NCBI RefSeq assembly: GCF_015218165.1
Contig: NZ_CP048659.1
Coordinates: forward strand, 248,001-312,000
Reading direction: 5' to 3'
Length of the DNA: 64,000 nt
Source: Acinetobacter piscicola
GTDB taxonomy: Bacteria; Pseudomonadota; Gammaproteobacteria; Pseudomonadales; Moraxellaceae
This document shows, in pieces, positions 1 to 8,107 of the stretch. The position numbers were made by a program, and so were the translations under genes. The notes beneath the pieces were generated by a model. It was not told where the DNA came from. It ran no database searches and worked only from the letters and a program-made list of their open reading frames with translations. The number at the start of each line of letters is the position of its first letter. Position 1 is the first letter of the stretch.

Positions 1-351
1 AGGGATGCCTAACTTTTGCTGATTTAAAATTTCTTCAATGGTTTGGCGGAGGTAAGGGCGAACATTGAGTGTTTGTACTTGTTTCGCCAAATTTTGGCAT
101 AACTTTGGATGGATACGGATACAAATATAATGTGTTAAATGATCATCCACAGCCGTACAACAATGCTCAATTTGAGGGGGGATCCATAAACCATAGCTTG
201 GTGGTGAAAGATAGGTTTGATCTGCGATATTGAGTTCTAAAGTACCATTTAGACTCAAATTAAAATCACCCCATAAATTTGAATGGGGTGTGACAATATC
301 ATGTTTTTGGTAAAAGAATTCTTCTACAGAAATCAGTGAGGTATATGACAT
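1..351 (-). CDS. AraC-family regulator, N-terminal part (cut by window edge)
   Basis: Reading the minus strand from an ATG at 351 gives an open frame that runs off the left edge, so only about 117 N-terminal residues are visible. They look like the cupin-type sensing domain of AraC regulators: a beta-rich stretch with the motif YGLWIPPQIEHCC and then HYICIRIHPKLC. The DNA-binding helix-turn-helix domain, normally C-terminal, lies outside the window. The gene starts 11 bases after the stop of the MFS exporter on the same strand, so the two are probably co-transcribed and the regulator may control the exporter. E. coli NimR/NimT is a comparable regulator/exporter pair, but orthology is inference. 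No strong ribosome binding site is seen. Confidence 0.72.
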   Translation of the reverse strand, partial: MSYTSLISVEEFFYQKHDIVTPHSNLWGDFNLSLNGTLELNIADQTYLSPPSYGLWIPPQIEHCCTAVDDHLTHYICIRIHPKLCQNLAKQVQTLNVRPYLRQTIEEILNQQKLGIP

Positions 352-362
352 AGTGAATAAAA

Positions 363-1607
363 CTAATTCTCACATTGTATTGGCTGTTGTTTAGTTTTAG
401 GGTTATTTAAACCACGGCTTAAAGTGAAGATGGAAATCACCGCTAAAATGATGAAACTCAAAACACTATAAAGCAAGGTATCGGCATTGAAGTGATCAAC
501 AATATAACCACCAATTAACGCGCCTGTTGCAATCATGACTTGGAAAAAGCCAACAAACAAGGGCATTCCTTTTTCTACGGCATGTGGGGCATGTAAAAAC
601 ATCCAAATATTGGCGGTTGTTGGAAATGCACCAAAGGCAAATCCCCATAGTGCAGTGAGAATAAATGCACCTGTGGTATGGGTTGCAAAAATTGGGAATC
701 CAAAAAATACCAAGGCAAAACAGATTGCCACAAAAGCAAAGGTATAACGCACATTTAAATTGCCACAATAACCTGCAAATGCATTACCAAAAATACCTGA
801 AATACCAAAAAGTAATAACAGCGAACTGATGGTTGTACTGTCAAAACCCGCAGAATGTTTAAAGAAAGGCGTGAGGTAACTATAGGTCGAGAAATGTGCA
901 AGACCCAAAAGTAAAATGATAATGAGCCCTTGTCGTGCTTTATCAATGCGAAGCAGTGCAGGTAAGTCTTTGAAATGAATTGCCGATTCAGGCTTTAAGC
1001 TAGGTATAAATTTAAAACCGAGTGCGACCACAAAGAAGCCAATCACAGAGGTAATGGCAAAGGATGACCTCCAACCATAGCTATCACTTAACCACGTTCC
1101 AATCGGTACTCCAAGTACAGTGGCTAAAGTCACACCTGCCATGACTGTTGCTGTGGCTTTGGCTATAGGAAGATGTGATGGTGCTAAACGTCCACTCAGG
1201 GCAATTGCTGTTGCCCAAAATCCACCAATGGCAAACCCGAGGATAAAGCGACTGAGCAATAAAATTTCAAAATTGGGTGCGATTGCCGTAATTGCATTCG
1301 CGACCACCATGGTGGCAGCCAGTCCCAATAGTAGGTAACGACGATCAAGATTCTTGACCAGTACAGGCAGTAATGGTGCTGCAAATGCGGCCATGATGCC
1401 AGGTAAGGTGATGACTAAACCCGCTGTACCTACTGAAACATGTAAATCTGTAGAAATATTATTGATGACACCAATGGGGAGAAATTCACTGGTGACCAAT
1501 GCAAAGGCAGTGATTGCAACGGTGAGCAAAGCAATCCAACTACCTTGGCTACTGGGGGGAACATCGGTCGTGCTATGTTCTGAAATTTGAGGTTGCATCG
1601 TATTCAT
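363..1607 (-). CDS. MFS (DHA1-type) efflux transporter
   Basis: The product is a roughly 414-residue, 12-helix major facilitator protein. After a hydrophilic N-terminus it shows the DHA1 beginning SEFLPIGV and a first-half segment LSRFILGFAIGGFWA, as in the AraJ/SotB/YdeA drug or sugar exporters. I place the start at 1607 because AGGA lies 9 bases upstream; an in-frame ATG at 1634 would add nine residues but has no such site. It is transcribed divergently from a TetR regulator at 1760, and the intergenic region carries two similar operator-like boxes. An AraC-type gene follows on the same strand. The substrate cannot be read from sequence. Confidence 0.85.
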   Translation of the reverse strand: MNTMQPQISEHSTTDVPPSSQGSWIALLTVAITAFALVTSEFLPIGVINNISTDLHVSVGTAGLVITLPGIMAAFAAPLLPVLVKNLDRRYLLLGLAATMVVANAITAIAPNFEILLLSRFILGFAIGGFWATAIALSGRLAPSHLPIAKATATVMAGVTLATVLGVPIGTWLSDSYGWRSSFAITSVIGFFVVALGFKFIPSLKPESAIHFKDLPALLRIDKARQGLIIILLLGLAHFSTYSYLTPFFKHSAGFDSTTISSLLLLFGISGIFGNAFAGYCGNLNVRYTFAFVAICFALVFFGFPIFATHTTGAFILTALWGFAFGAFPTTANIWMFLHAPHAVEKGMPLFVGFFQVMIATGALIGGYIVDHFNADTLLYSVLSFIILAVISIFTLSRGLNNPKTKQQPIQCEN

Positions 1608-1671
1608 GAGCAGGGTTCCTACTTTGAAGGGCACGTTGGCTAAACTGAGTTTTGCTTGTTTTTAATTCATT

Positions 1672-1748
1672 AACGATCGTTATAAAAATAAAGTATTTGA
1701 TTAATTTTTAGCTGTCAATTAATTTAATAATGTTCGTTATAAAAATAT
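1672..1748. promoter_or_regulatory. Candidate TetR operator boxes between exporter and regulator
   Basis: AACGATCGTT at 1672-1681 is a perfect palindrome and is followed by ATAAAAATA. A near copy, ATGTTCGTTATAAAAATA, starts at 1730, so CGTTATAAAAATA occurs twice, about 59 bases apart. The second copy overlaps the first possible ATG of the tetR gene. This layout is typical of TetR-type autoregulation and control of the divergent exporter. Binding is inference. Confidence 0.45.
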
Positions 1749-1759
1749 ATGTGAAGTTT

Positions 1760-2404
1760 ATGGCAGATTTTGAAGAGCAAAGTTTAATTGAAGGTAAACA
1801 ATCGCTTAAACGTGGGCGAGGTCGCCCAAAATGCTTTAACGAACAAGAAGCGTTACAAAAAGCCATGTTGTTGTTTTGGAAATATGGCTATGAAGCGACA
1901 TCGATGAGTGATTTAACCAAAGCATTACATCTGACTGCGCCGAGTATTTACAGTAGTTTTGGTGATAAGTTGCAATTGTTTCATGCTTGTTTAGACTATT
2001 ATATTGAACATGAAGCATGCGCATTAGAGGCGATTTTCCAACAATCAACAACAGCTAAAATCGCACTTGAACTTTATTTATATGAAAATTTAAAAAGAAT
2101 CGTTCAGCAAAACAAACCCACCGGTTGTATGTTACTCACGGCAACCATGAATTGCTCACAAGAACATACTGAGTTGCAACAAGATTTACTGTCGAAACGT
2201 AATCAAGTCAAAGAAAAAATTTATCAGCGTTTACAACAGGGTGTGCTGGATGGTGACTTAAAAGCTGAAACCAATATTCAAGCGATGACAGATTATTATA
2301 CAACGGTGATTCAAGGATTGACGATGCAGGCTCGTGATGGTGTTGGACTAGAACAACTTGAGAAAGTGGTACTTTTAGCGCTGAAAACCTACGATTTATT
2401 TTAA
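1760..2404 (+). CDS. TetR/AcrR-family transcriptional regulator
   Basis: The protein is about 214 residues. An N-terminal basic segment KRGRGRPKCF leads into a TetR helix-turn-helix (MSDLTKALHLTAPSIYSSFGDKLQLF), and an all-helical ligand-binding domain follows. GRGRPxxF is typical of the YcnC/ComR-like TetR subgroup. I chose ATG 1760 rather than 1730: GTGAAG lies just upstream and the earlier codon lies inside an operator-like repeat. The gene is divergent from an MFS exporter, so it probably represses that exporter and itself. The ligand is unknown. Confidence 0.85.
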   Translation: MADFEEQSLIEGKQSLKRGRGRPKCFNEQEALQKAMLLFWKYGYEATSMSDLTKALHLTAPSIYSSFGDKLQLFHACLDYYIEHEACALEAIFQQSTTAKIALELYLYENLKRIVQQNKPTGCMLLTATMNCSQEHTELQQDLLSKRNQVKEKIYQRLQQGVLDGDLKAETNIQAMTDYYTTVIQGLTMQARDGVGLEQLEKVVLLALKTYDLF

Positions 2405-2454
2405 AACATCAATCCAATATGCGGAATAAGGGCTGTCTGAAATTCGCTATAGAT

Positions 2455-2486
2455 GTCGGAAATACGATATTTAAATTATTTCCGAC
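2455..2486. repeat. 10-bp inverted repeat upstream of EamA gene
   Basis: GTCGGAAATA at 2455-2464 is repeated exactly inverted as TATTTCCGAC at 2477-2486, with a 12-base spacer. There is no T-run, so this is not a standard terminator. It lies 40-70 bases before the EamA start and could be an operator or an RNA hairpin ending the tetR message. Confidence 0.4.
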
Positions 2487-2526
2487 TTAGTCAATAATCG
2501 AGCTTTCATTCTGAAGCGTTAAAATT

Positions 2527-3423
2527 ATGTACACCAATACCAAGCCGATGTGGTGGGCAGTGTGTTTACCCATCATTGCAGTTTTGATCTGGTCAATGAA
2601 TATTGCTGTCACTCGCTATGTTTCAGACTATATCTCACCAGTCAGTATCAGCTTTTACCGTTGGTTCGTTGCATTTATTATTTTGACGCCATTTATGGCA
2701 AAAAAAATGTGGCAAAACCGTCATTTGATTCGTCAGCACTTTTGGCAGTTTGCTATTTTGAGTGCTTTTGGAATGGTGTTATATCAAGGTTTATCCTATT
2801 CCGCAGCCCATCATACTTCCGCGACCAATATGGGCATTATCAATGCTTTTATTCCTATTTTTACCATTTTTGTTTCTATTCTAATTTTACGTGAAATTCC
2901 CAATCGTTTTGCGGTGATCGGCAGTATCTTGTCCTTCCTCGGCTTACTTTATGTCATAAGTCGAGGAGATGTCGCTAGCCTTACACAATTGGGTGGACAT
3001 TCAGGTGACCTGTTAATGGTGCTTGCAGTGTTCTTTTATGCATTTTATGGTGTATTTCTAAAAAAATGGCAGCTCAAAGTCCCTTTGTTGATTAGCTTAT
3101 ATATTCAAATTGCTTTTGCATTGCTTTATCACTTACCGTTTATTGCTTGGTTTGGTCTGCAAAGTATCGATATGAATAATGTTGGTAGTGTATTGTACGC
3201 AGGAATTTTTCCTTCTTTGATTGCACCATTTGTATGGATGATGGCCGTTCAATATTTAGGCCCAAATCGTACCAGTATTTTTATGAATCTGATGCCCGTT
3301 TTTACCGCGATTATCGCCTTTTTTTGGTTAAATGAGGCGTGGACGATTTATCATAGCATCGGTGGTTTGATTATTTTATTGGGTATTGTACTTGCGCAGA
3401 AAAAAGTAAAAGTATTGAATTAA
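2527..3423 (+). CDS. EamA/DMT-family metabolite exporter
   Basis: The product is a 298-residue protein with about ten hydrophobic helices arranged as two EamA repeats. The first runs from about residue 8 to 145 (WSMNIAVTRYVSDYISPVSISFYRW) and the second from about 160 to 292 (FVWMMAVQYLGPNRTSIFMNLMPV). This is the RhaT/YdcZ/PecM-like drug/metabolite transporter fold in the inner membrane, usually exporting amino acids or small metabolites. The substrate is unknown. It is probably transcribed on its own, downstream of the inverted repeat at 2455-2486. Confidence 0.86.
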   Translation: MYTNTKPMWWAVCLPIIAVLIWSMNIAVTRYVSDYISPVSISFYRWFVAFIILTPFMAKKMWQNRHLIRQHFWQFAILSAFGMVLYQGLSYSAAHHTSATNMGIINAFIPIFTIFVSILILREIPNRFAVIGSILSFLGLLYVISRGDVASLTQLGGHSGDLLMVLAVFFYAFYGVFLKKWQLKVPLLISLYIQIAFALLYHLPFIAWFGLQSIDMNNVGSVLYAGIFPSLIAPFVWMMAVQYLGPNRTSIFMNLMPVFTAIIAFFWLNEAWTIYHSIGGLIILLGIVLAQKKVKVLN

Positions 3424-3654
3424 TCGGTAAAGATGAGAAATATTTTTGATTTTTATTAGACTTTTTTTATATAAATTTAGGCTTAAAATATATTAATTGA
3501 ATTTTGGTTAAAATTTGATACGTTCATTTTAAAAAAAATATAAAGCAAATAGATAGGTTTAATTTTATCAATATACTCATCTGTTAGCTTGATTTAAACA
3601 TAGTTTTATTTTTGTAAAATAAAGATAAAATTTGTATGAATAGTATTTTTATAG

Positions 3655-3790
3655 CATAATAATACCCATAGACAACAAGGTATGAAAGATCATTTATCTG
3701 TTGTTTAAACCAAATTTTTGTATACCCTCTGGATGTGATCCACATCCTTTTTCATGCTCAGCCGACCCTATATGGCTGAGCTTTTTTTTG
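3655..3790 (+). ncRNA. Candidate small RNA ending in a strong terminator
   Basis: No protein frame of useful length lies here, yet there are three successive hairpins. They are ACAACA 3672-3677 with TGTTGT 3699-3704; GGATGTG 3731-3737 with CACATCC 3741-3747 followed by T5; and GCTCAGCC 3756-3763 with GGCTGAGC 3774-3781 followed by T8. A promoter-like TTGTAT and CATAAT pair precedes 3660. The structures fit a free-standing small RNA of about 130 nt, although a read-through terminator of the EamA gene is an alternative. The 3424-3654 part of this 478-base gap is AT-rich and shows nothing else. Confidence 0.4.
3756..3790 (+). terminator. Rho-independent terminator
   Basis: An 8-bp perfect stem GCTCAGCC/GGCTGAGC with a 10-base loop is followed directly by eight T residues. 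Confidence 0.8.
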
Positions 3791-3901
3791 TCTATCATTT
3801 GAGAAAAGTGATGGAATGATTGAGGTGAAATTTAAATACTTTGGCGTTATTTTGCCTAAGCCTCAATTTACAGTCTCAAATATTCTAAAATGCTATCTCA
3901 T

Positions 3902-4471
3902 TTAAGCTCGAATAATCTCACCTGTGACAGCGTCTAAAATACGACTTGGCTGTTGGCTGAGTCCTAAATCACCATTTAAATAATTCAGTTGTGATGCAAA
4001 ATAGCGGTTGGCGTCTTGTAATGAACGAGCAGGTTCTAAACCCGCAGGGTTGGCGCTGGTTGAAACAATAAAACCATTAAACGCATTACAGAGTGCAATA
4101 CATAAAGGATGTGTGGTGACACGAACAGCAACTTTGGGATGGTTGCCTTTAATCCACTGGGGAATGCTTTCATCAGCAGGGAGAAGCCAAGTGGTTGCAC
4201 GTTCAGTCTGTGTGCGATGTGTCCAAGTTTCAATGACTTGTTGACGGATTTTGGGTTCTAAGTTTTCCAATAAATGTTCAACTTGAGTAAGTTGTCCCGC
4301 AAGTAAAATGACACCTTTTTCAATTGGGCGCTGTTTTAAGCGTAAAATTTCTAAAAATGCCTGTTCATTCATTGGGTCGCAACCTAAGCCCCATACTGCC
4401 TCTGTCGGATAAGCAAGCACTTTGCCTTGACGCAGAATTTGAGCAGCTTCAGCAACTGAGGTTGTCATCAT
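3902..4471 (-). CDS. tsaC: Threonylcarbamoyl-AMP synthase
   Basis: TsaC (YrdC/RimN) makes threonylcarbamoyl-adenylate from threonine, bicarbonate and ATP, the first step of the t6A modification at position 37 of ANN-decoding tRNAs. The protein is about 189 residues, the usual short TsaC length without a Sua5 C-terminal domain. Visible motifs are YPTEAVWGLGCDP, the KQRP segment of the nucleotide site, and FIVSTSANPAGLEPA. AAGGTG sits 9 bases before ATG 4471, so I prefer that start to a GTG at 4483. It follows dprA on the same strand, an arrangement common in gammaproteobacteria. Confidence 0.93.
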   Translation of the reverse strand: MMTTSVAEAAQILRQGKVLAYPTEAVWGLGCDPMNEQAFLEILRLKQRPIEKGVILLAGQLTQVEHLLENLEPKIRQQVIETWTHRTQTERATTWLLPADESIPQWIKGNHPKVAVRVTTHPLCIALCNAFNGFIVSTSANPAGLEPARSLQDANRYFASQLNYLNGDLGLSQQPSRILDAVTGEIIRA

Positions 4472-4514
4472 GGATCTTTCCACCTTATCAGTTTTTAAAG
4501 GGCTATTGTGAACC

Positions 4515-5648
4515 TTAATGACTCGCTCGGCAACGTAAGTACAAGCCAGATTGTTGAATACATAAGCCTAAAAGCTCTAGTTCCATGAGATATCCTGTTA
4601 AAACAGCAATATCTAAATTGAGCTTTTGATGAAGAATATCAATCTCTTGTCCAACCCAATCGAGTTGTTGATAAAGTTGAAATAAATGTTCAGGCAACAC
4701 GGGTAATTTTTCTTTTTCTTCGATTTTTTGAGTATTTTCACAATGCCATTGTGTAGGTAATGCTAAATCTTCAATGATTTGCTCAGGATGGTCGACCAAA
4801 ATAGCACCCTCACGGATTAATTGATGACAACCTTGATGGTATTCACTGTAAATATGCCCAGGAATGGCAAAAATAATTTTGCCTTGTTCGGCTGCGGCTT
4901 GAGCGGTAATCAAGGAGCCACTTTCTAAAGCAGCTTCAGCCACCAAAACCCCTAAACTTAAACCACTCACAATCCGATTGCGGCGTGGAAAGTTAGATTT
5001 TAAGGGCGGTGTATTGGGTAAATACAGGGAAATAATCGTTCCTGCATGTTCTAAAATCTGTGCGTGTAATTGTCGATTTTGTGTAGGGTAGACTTGTTCT
5101 AAACCTGTTCCAATGACCGCAATGGTGCGTAAGTTTTTTAATGCGCCTGCGTGTGCCGCAGCATCAATTCCTTCAGCTAAACCACTGGTAATAAAAAAGC
5201 CTTTTTCACTGAGATAATAGGCAAAATCATAAGCCACTTGTTTACCGTGGGGGCTTGGCTTTCGGCTACCTACAATTGCTACTTGGGGTTGTGTTAAATT
5301 TTGCCAAGCGCCTTGACCAAATAAAATGGGTGGATGATCGGCATAGGGGAGGAGTTGTTGTGGATAATGGCTGTCGTGGTCTAACAGTATAAAATCACAG
5401 TGTTGTTTTAACTTCTCAAGGCACAGATAAAAGGAAGTTTGTCCTTTATCTGTGAGAAACTCTTCGGCACGTTGGAGGTGATTTTTATGAATATTCACCT
5501 CAGACCAACGCAGCAAATTTTCACTCGAAACTGCTTTTGCCACTGAGCCAAAATAAGTTTCGAGACTACGAAATGCAAGATTGGAATGTTGAACTAAATA
5601 CCATAACTTGATGGTGTCTAATTGCACATCAGATATAAAGTTCAACAT
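4515..5648 (-). CDS. dprA: DNA processing protein DprA
   Basis: DprA binds incoming single-stranded DNA during natural transformation and loads RecA on it in the cytoplasm. The 377-residue protein has an N-terminal SAM-like part, a Rossmann-like core with GSRKPS (about 127-132), SGLAEGID (155-162) and a GTG turn near 180, and a C-terminal winged-helix-like domain (about 315-375, VGQEIDILHQKLNLDIAVLTGYLMELE in two parts). Length is normal, so the gene appears intact. It lies between a LysM protein and tsaC on the minus strand. Its presence agrees with the competence typical of Acinetobacter. Confidence 0.95.
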   Translation of the reverse strand: MLNFISDVQLDTIKLWYLVQHSNLAFRSLETYFGSVAKAVSSENLLRWSEVNIHKNHLQRAEEFLTDKGQTSFYLCLEKLKQHCDFILLDHDSHYPQQLLPYADHPPILFGQGAWQNLTQPQVAIVGSRKPSPHGKQVAYDFAYYLSEKGFFITSGLAEGIDAAAHAGALKNLRTIAVIGTGLEQVYPTQNRQLHAQILEHAGTIISLYLPNTPPLKSNFPRRNRIVSGLSLGVLVAEAALESGSLITAQAAAEQGKIIFAIPGHIYSEYHQGCHQLIREGAILVDHPEQIIEDLALPTQWHCENTQKIEEKEKLPVLPEHLFQLYQQLDWVGQEIDILHQKLNLDIAVLTGYLMELELLGLCIQQSGLYLRCRASH

Positions 5649-5700
5649 GCCGATATCACATTTTTTAGTTGTTTTTAGATTTTAGAGCGTTTTAGAAAGA

Positions 5701-6855
5701 TTAATTTTCTGCAATCGCAGGGGTTTGAATTGAAGAACCCACTTTAATTGGCAATGCACTATCTAAAATATAGCCATAGCTAAAACGCTCAAACGTTTTG
5801 AAGACCATCAAAGTGCCGACATTTTGGTTCGGTAGTTTGATTGGTTCTTTGGTTTTTGGATCTTTTACCACTTCACCCTGTTGGTAAATGCTAAATACTT
5901 GTCCAGCTTTTGCACCATCTACGCTACCACGATCAATAGTTACAACACCATTGACTGCACCTGTGCCAATTGAGCCTTGTACACGAACGATTTTACCACC
6001 AGTGAGTACTTCATTTTGTGCTGTAGGATAAAAAATAGAAGGTAAATTATACTCATACACAGGTAAGACATAATCACCATTACGGACTTCAGCATTATAA
6101 CTGTCAGTCAGTTCAAGCGTTGTAACATCATTCTCACCTGCAACTGCAACAGCAGAAGCGACTTCAGTAAGTTCTTGACCTGCATTGATTTTTTTGCCTT
6201 TTTCATCGACAAAGAAATATGGCTCAGCTTGACGATACACACCATAGCGTTGTCCAACAACTAAACCATTGCCACGAGCATAGACGGTTTGACCTGCACC
6301 TGTAATCACACGATTATCCGCTGCACCCAGAATATAAGGCACGCCAATGAGTGATTCAGGTGAAACGATAATACTATGTTCTAACCATGGTTTGATATCT
6401 GCACTTGAAATGATTGGAATAGTATTTCCAATAGATTCAACACGTACTTGTGGGCGTAAAGATGCACCACCTTGATGACGGCGAATAATACCATCACAGC
6501 CGTCACCCTCATCGACACCGACCAGTGGACGACCATTTACGCTACAGAGTAATAATTTATCCCCGGGATAGATCCAATGTGGGTTTTTGACATGGCGGTT
6601 ACTGGCCCAAATCTCTTTCCAACGCCATGGTTTGCTGAGGAATCGTCCTGCAATATCCCATAACGTATCGCCACGTTTGACCACATAAACATGCGGTGCA
6701 TTGGCTTTTAGAGAGGGTGGGTTTTGGTTTGGACTCGGCGCTGCATGTGCAACGTCCACTACAGCTACACCTGCACTGATGCAGAGTGCCATAGCCAAAA
6801 CCTGCTTCTTAAACCCCGTGGCATTAATCTTTGTGCCATTGAAAAACTTTATCAT
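5701..6855 (-). CDS. Secreted LysM-domain peptidoglycan-binding protein
   Basis: The product is about 384 residues. A signal peptide ends near VAHA|APSPN (residue 40 of the longer frame), and one LysM domain follows (about 58-106: VYVVKRGDTLWDIAGRF ... NPHWIYPGDKLLL). LysM binds GlcNAc-containing glycan, so the protein is probably periplasmic and wall-attached. The remaining 270 residues are beta-rich and carry no catalytic motif I recognise. LysM proteins upstream of dprA and divergent from def are common in gammaproteobacteria. The ATG at 6855 has AGGA at 9 bases; the ATG at 6861 is only 3 bases from it. Function beyond wall binding is unknown. Confidence 0.87.
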   Translation of the reverse strand: MIKFFNGTKINATGFKKQVLAMALCISAGVAVVDVAHAAPSPNQNPPSLKANAPHVYVVKRGDTLWDIAGRFLSKPWRWKEIWASNRHVKNPHWIYPGDKLLLCSVNGRPLVGVDEGDGCDGIIRRHQGGASLRPQVRVESIGNTIPIISSADIKPWLEHSIIVSPESLIGVPYILGAADNRVITGAGQTVYARGNGLVVGQRYGVYRQAEPYFFVDEKGKKINAGQELTEVASAVAVAGENDVTTLELTDSYNAEVRNGDYVLPVYEYNLPSIFYPTAQNEVLTGGKIVRVQGSIGTGAVNGVVTIDRGSVDGAKAGQVFSIYQQGEVVKDPKTKEPIKLPNQNVGTLMVFKTFERFSYGYILDSALPIKVGSSIQTPAIAEN

Positions 6856-6977
6856 TATCATAATTCCTGAAATTATGCGTATAAATACGTTATAATTGCA
6901 TCTTACACACTTTTATTTAATGAAGCATATTCTTCATTTAGTTTTTTAGATCAATGGCATAGCAAGTGAGGATAAGT

Positions 6978-7508
6978 ATGGCCTTATTACCTATTTTAAG
7001 TTTTCCTGATCCCCGTTTGCGCACCATTGCAAAACCAGTCAATGAAGTGACGGATCAGATCCGTCAGCTTGCAGCGGATATGTTTGAAACCATGTATGCA
7101 GCGCCAGGCATTGGTTTAGCCGCAACACAAGTTGATCATCATATTCAACTCATCGTGATGGATTTGTCTGAACATCAAGATCAACCGATGGTATTCATTA
7201 ACCCCAAAGTTATTCCGCTGACAGAAGAAACCCTCCCTTATGAAGAAGGTTGCTTATCTGTGCCTCAAATATACGATAAAGTTGAACGCCCGTCACGTGT
7301 CAAAATCGAAGCTATCAATTTAGAAGGTGAAACTTTTGAAATTGAAGCAGATGGTTTGCTCGCAGTGTGTATTCAACATGAAATCGACCATTTAAATGGT
7401 AAATTATTTGTCGATTATTTGTCACCATTAAAGCGTCAACGCGCGCGTGAAAAAGTTGAAAAAGTCGTGCGTCAGCGTGAAAAACAGAAAGTTCCCGCAA
7501 AGCGTTAA
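6978..7508 (+). CDS. def: Peptide deformylase
   Basis: This enzyme removes the N-formyl group from nascent proteins using a metal ion. All three signatures are present, numbered from the chosen start: GIGLAATQ (44-51), EGCLS (90-94, metal ligand Cys92) and HEIDH (134-138, metal ligands His134 and His138 with catalytic Glu135). At 176 residues it matches the usual length. AGGA lies 5 bases before ATG 6978; the frame also opens at a GTG at 6966, less likely. It is divergent from the LysM gene and is followed by its own terminator. Confidence 0.96.
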   Translation: MALLPILSFPDPRLRTIAKPVNEVTDQIRQLAADMFETMYAAPGIGLAATQVDHHIQLIVMDLSEHQDQPMVFINPKVIPLTEETLPYEEGCLSVPQIYDKVERPSRVKIEAINLEGETFEIEADGLLAVCIQHEIDHLNGKLFVDYLSPLKRQRAREKVEKVVRQREKQKVPAKR

Positions 7509-7534
7509 TGCATTGTCAGACATTTTGTTGAATA

Positions 7535-7562
7535 AAAGCCCAATTCTGATTGGGCTTTGTTA
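7535..7562 (+). terminator. Rho-independent terminator after def
   Basis: Stem AAAGCCCAAT/ATTGGGCTTT with a TCTG loop, followed by a short T/G tail. Confidence 0.75.
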
Positions 7563-7600
7563 TACTGTAACAATGAAAATGTTGGGTTAAACATGTTGAA

Positions 7601-8041
7601 ATGTTGTTAAGAAATGGGTTATTGCTAAGTAGCTTAGCAGTATTTTTACAGATCGCTGTTTTTTTACAGCCTTTGCTACCGAAGCAATATCAAATTGCGC
7701 CGGTCTGTGAAACCATTTCTCAGGTTTTAATACAAACTGATTTTTATAATAAGCATCAACATTCAACTCACCATCAACATACTTCTCATGAATCTTTTGT
7801 TCATGCCATGCAAGAGAAACCTGCCAATCTTGGGCATGATCACCATGATCCAAACCACCAATGTCAGTATTGTACAGTGTATGGCAACTTGGTTTTACCT
7901 CCTGAGCTTGAGGTGAAGCAGGTTCTGGATCGTATACAAGTTCGCTTACTCGCATTTCAACAGACATTTAGTCATGTTTGGTTCGTTTTACAGCGCTTAT
8001 TTCTCATTCCACAAGGGCGAGCCCCACCAATTTTCGCTTAA
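7601..8041 (+). CDS. DUF2946-like small membrane protein next to copper receptor
   Basis: The product is 146 residues: a hydrophobic N-terminal segment, a His-rich middle (KHQHSTHHQHTSHESF and LGHDHHDPNHQCQYC), a second hydrophobic stretch and a GRAPP end. The HxxC..C and terminal RAPP features match DUF2946 proteins. These are regularly encoded beside TonB-dependent copper receptors, as here with the oprC-like gene 66 bases downstream. The His/Cys cluster suggests copper handling at the membrane, but the family has no proven activity that I know of. Confidence 0.7.
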   Translation: MLLRNGLLLSSLAVFLQIAVFLQPLLPKQYQIAPVCETISQVLIQTDFYNKHQHSTHHQHTSHESFVHAMQEKPANLGHDHHDPNHQCQYCTVYGNLVLPPELEVKQVLDRIQVRLLAFQQTFSHVWFVLQRLFLIPQGRAPPIFA

Positions 8042-8107
8042 ATCCAATTCTTTTTTTCTGGGTCTGCATAGGCTCCAGTCGAGATTTATTTAAAATTTAA
8101 GTGAGAA

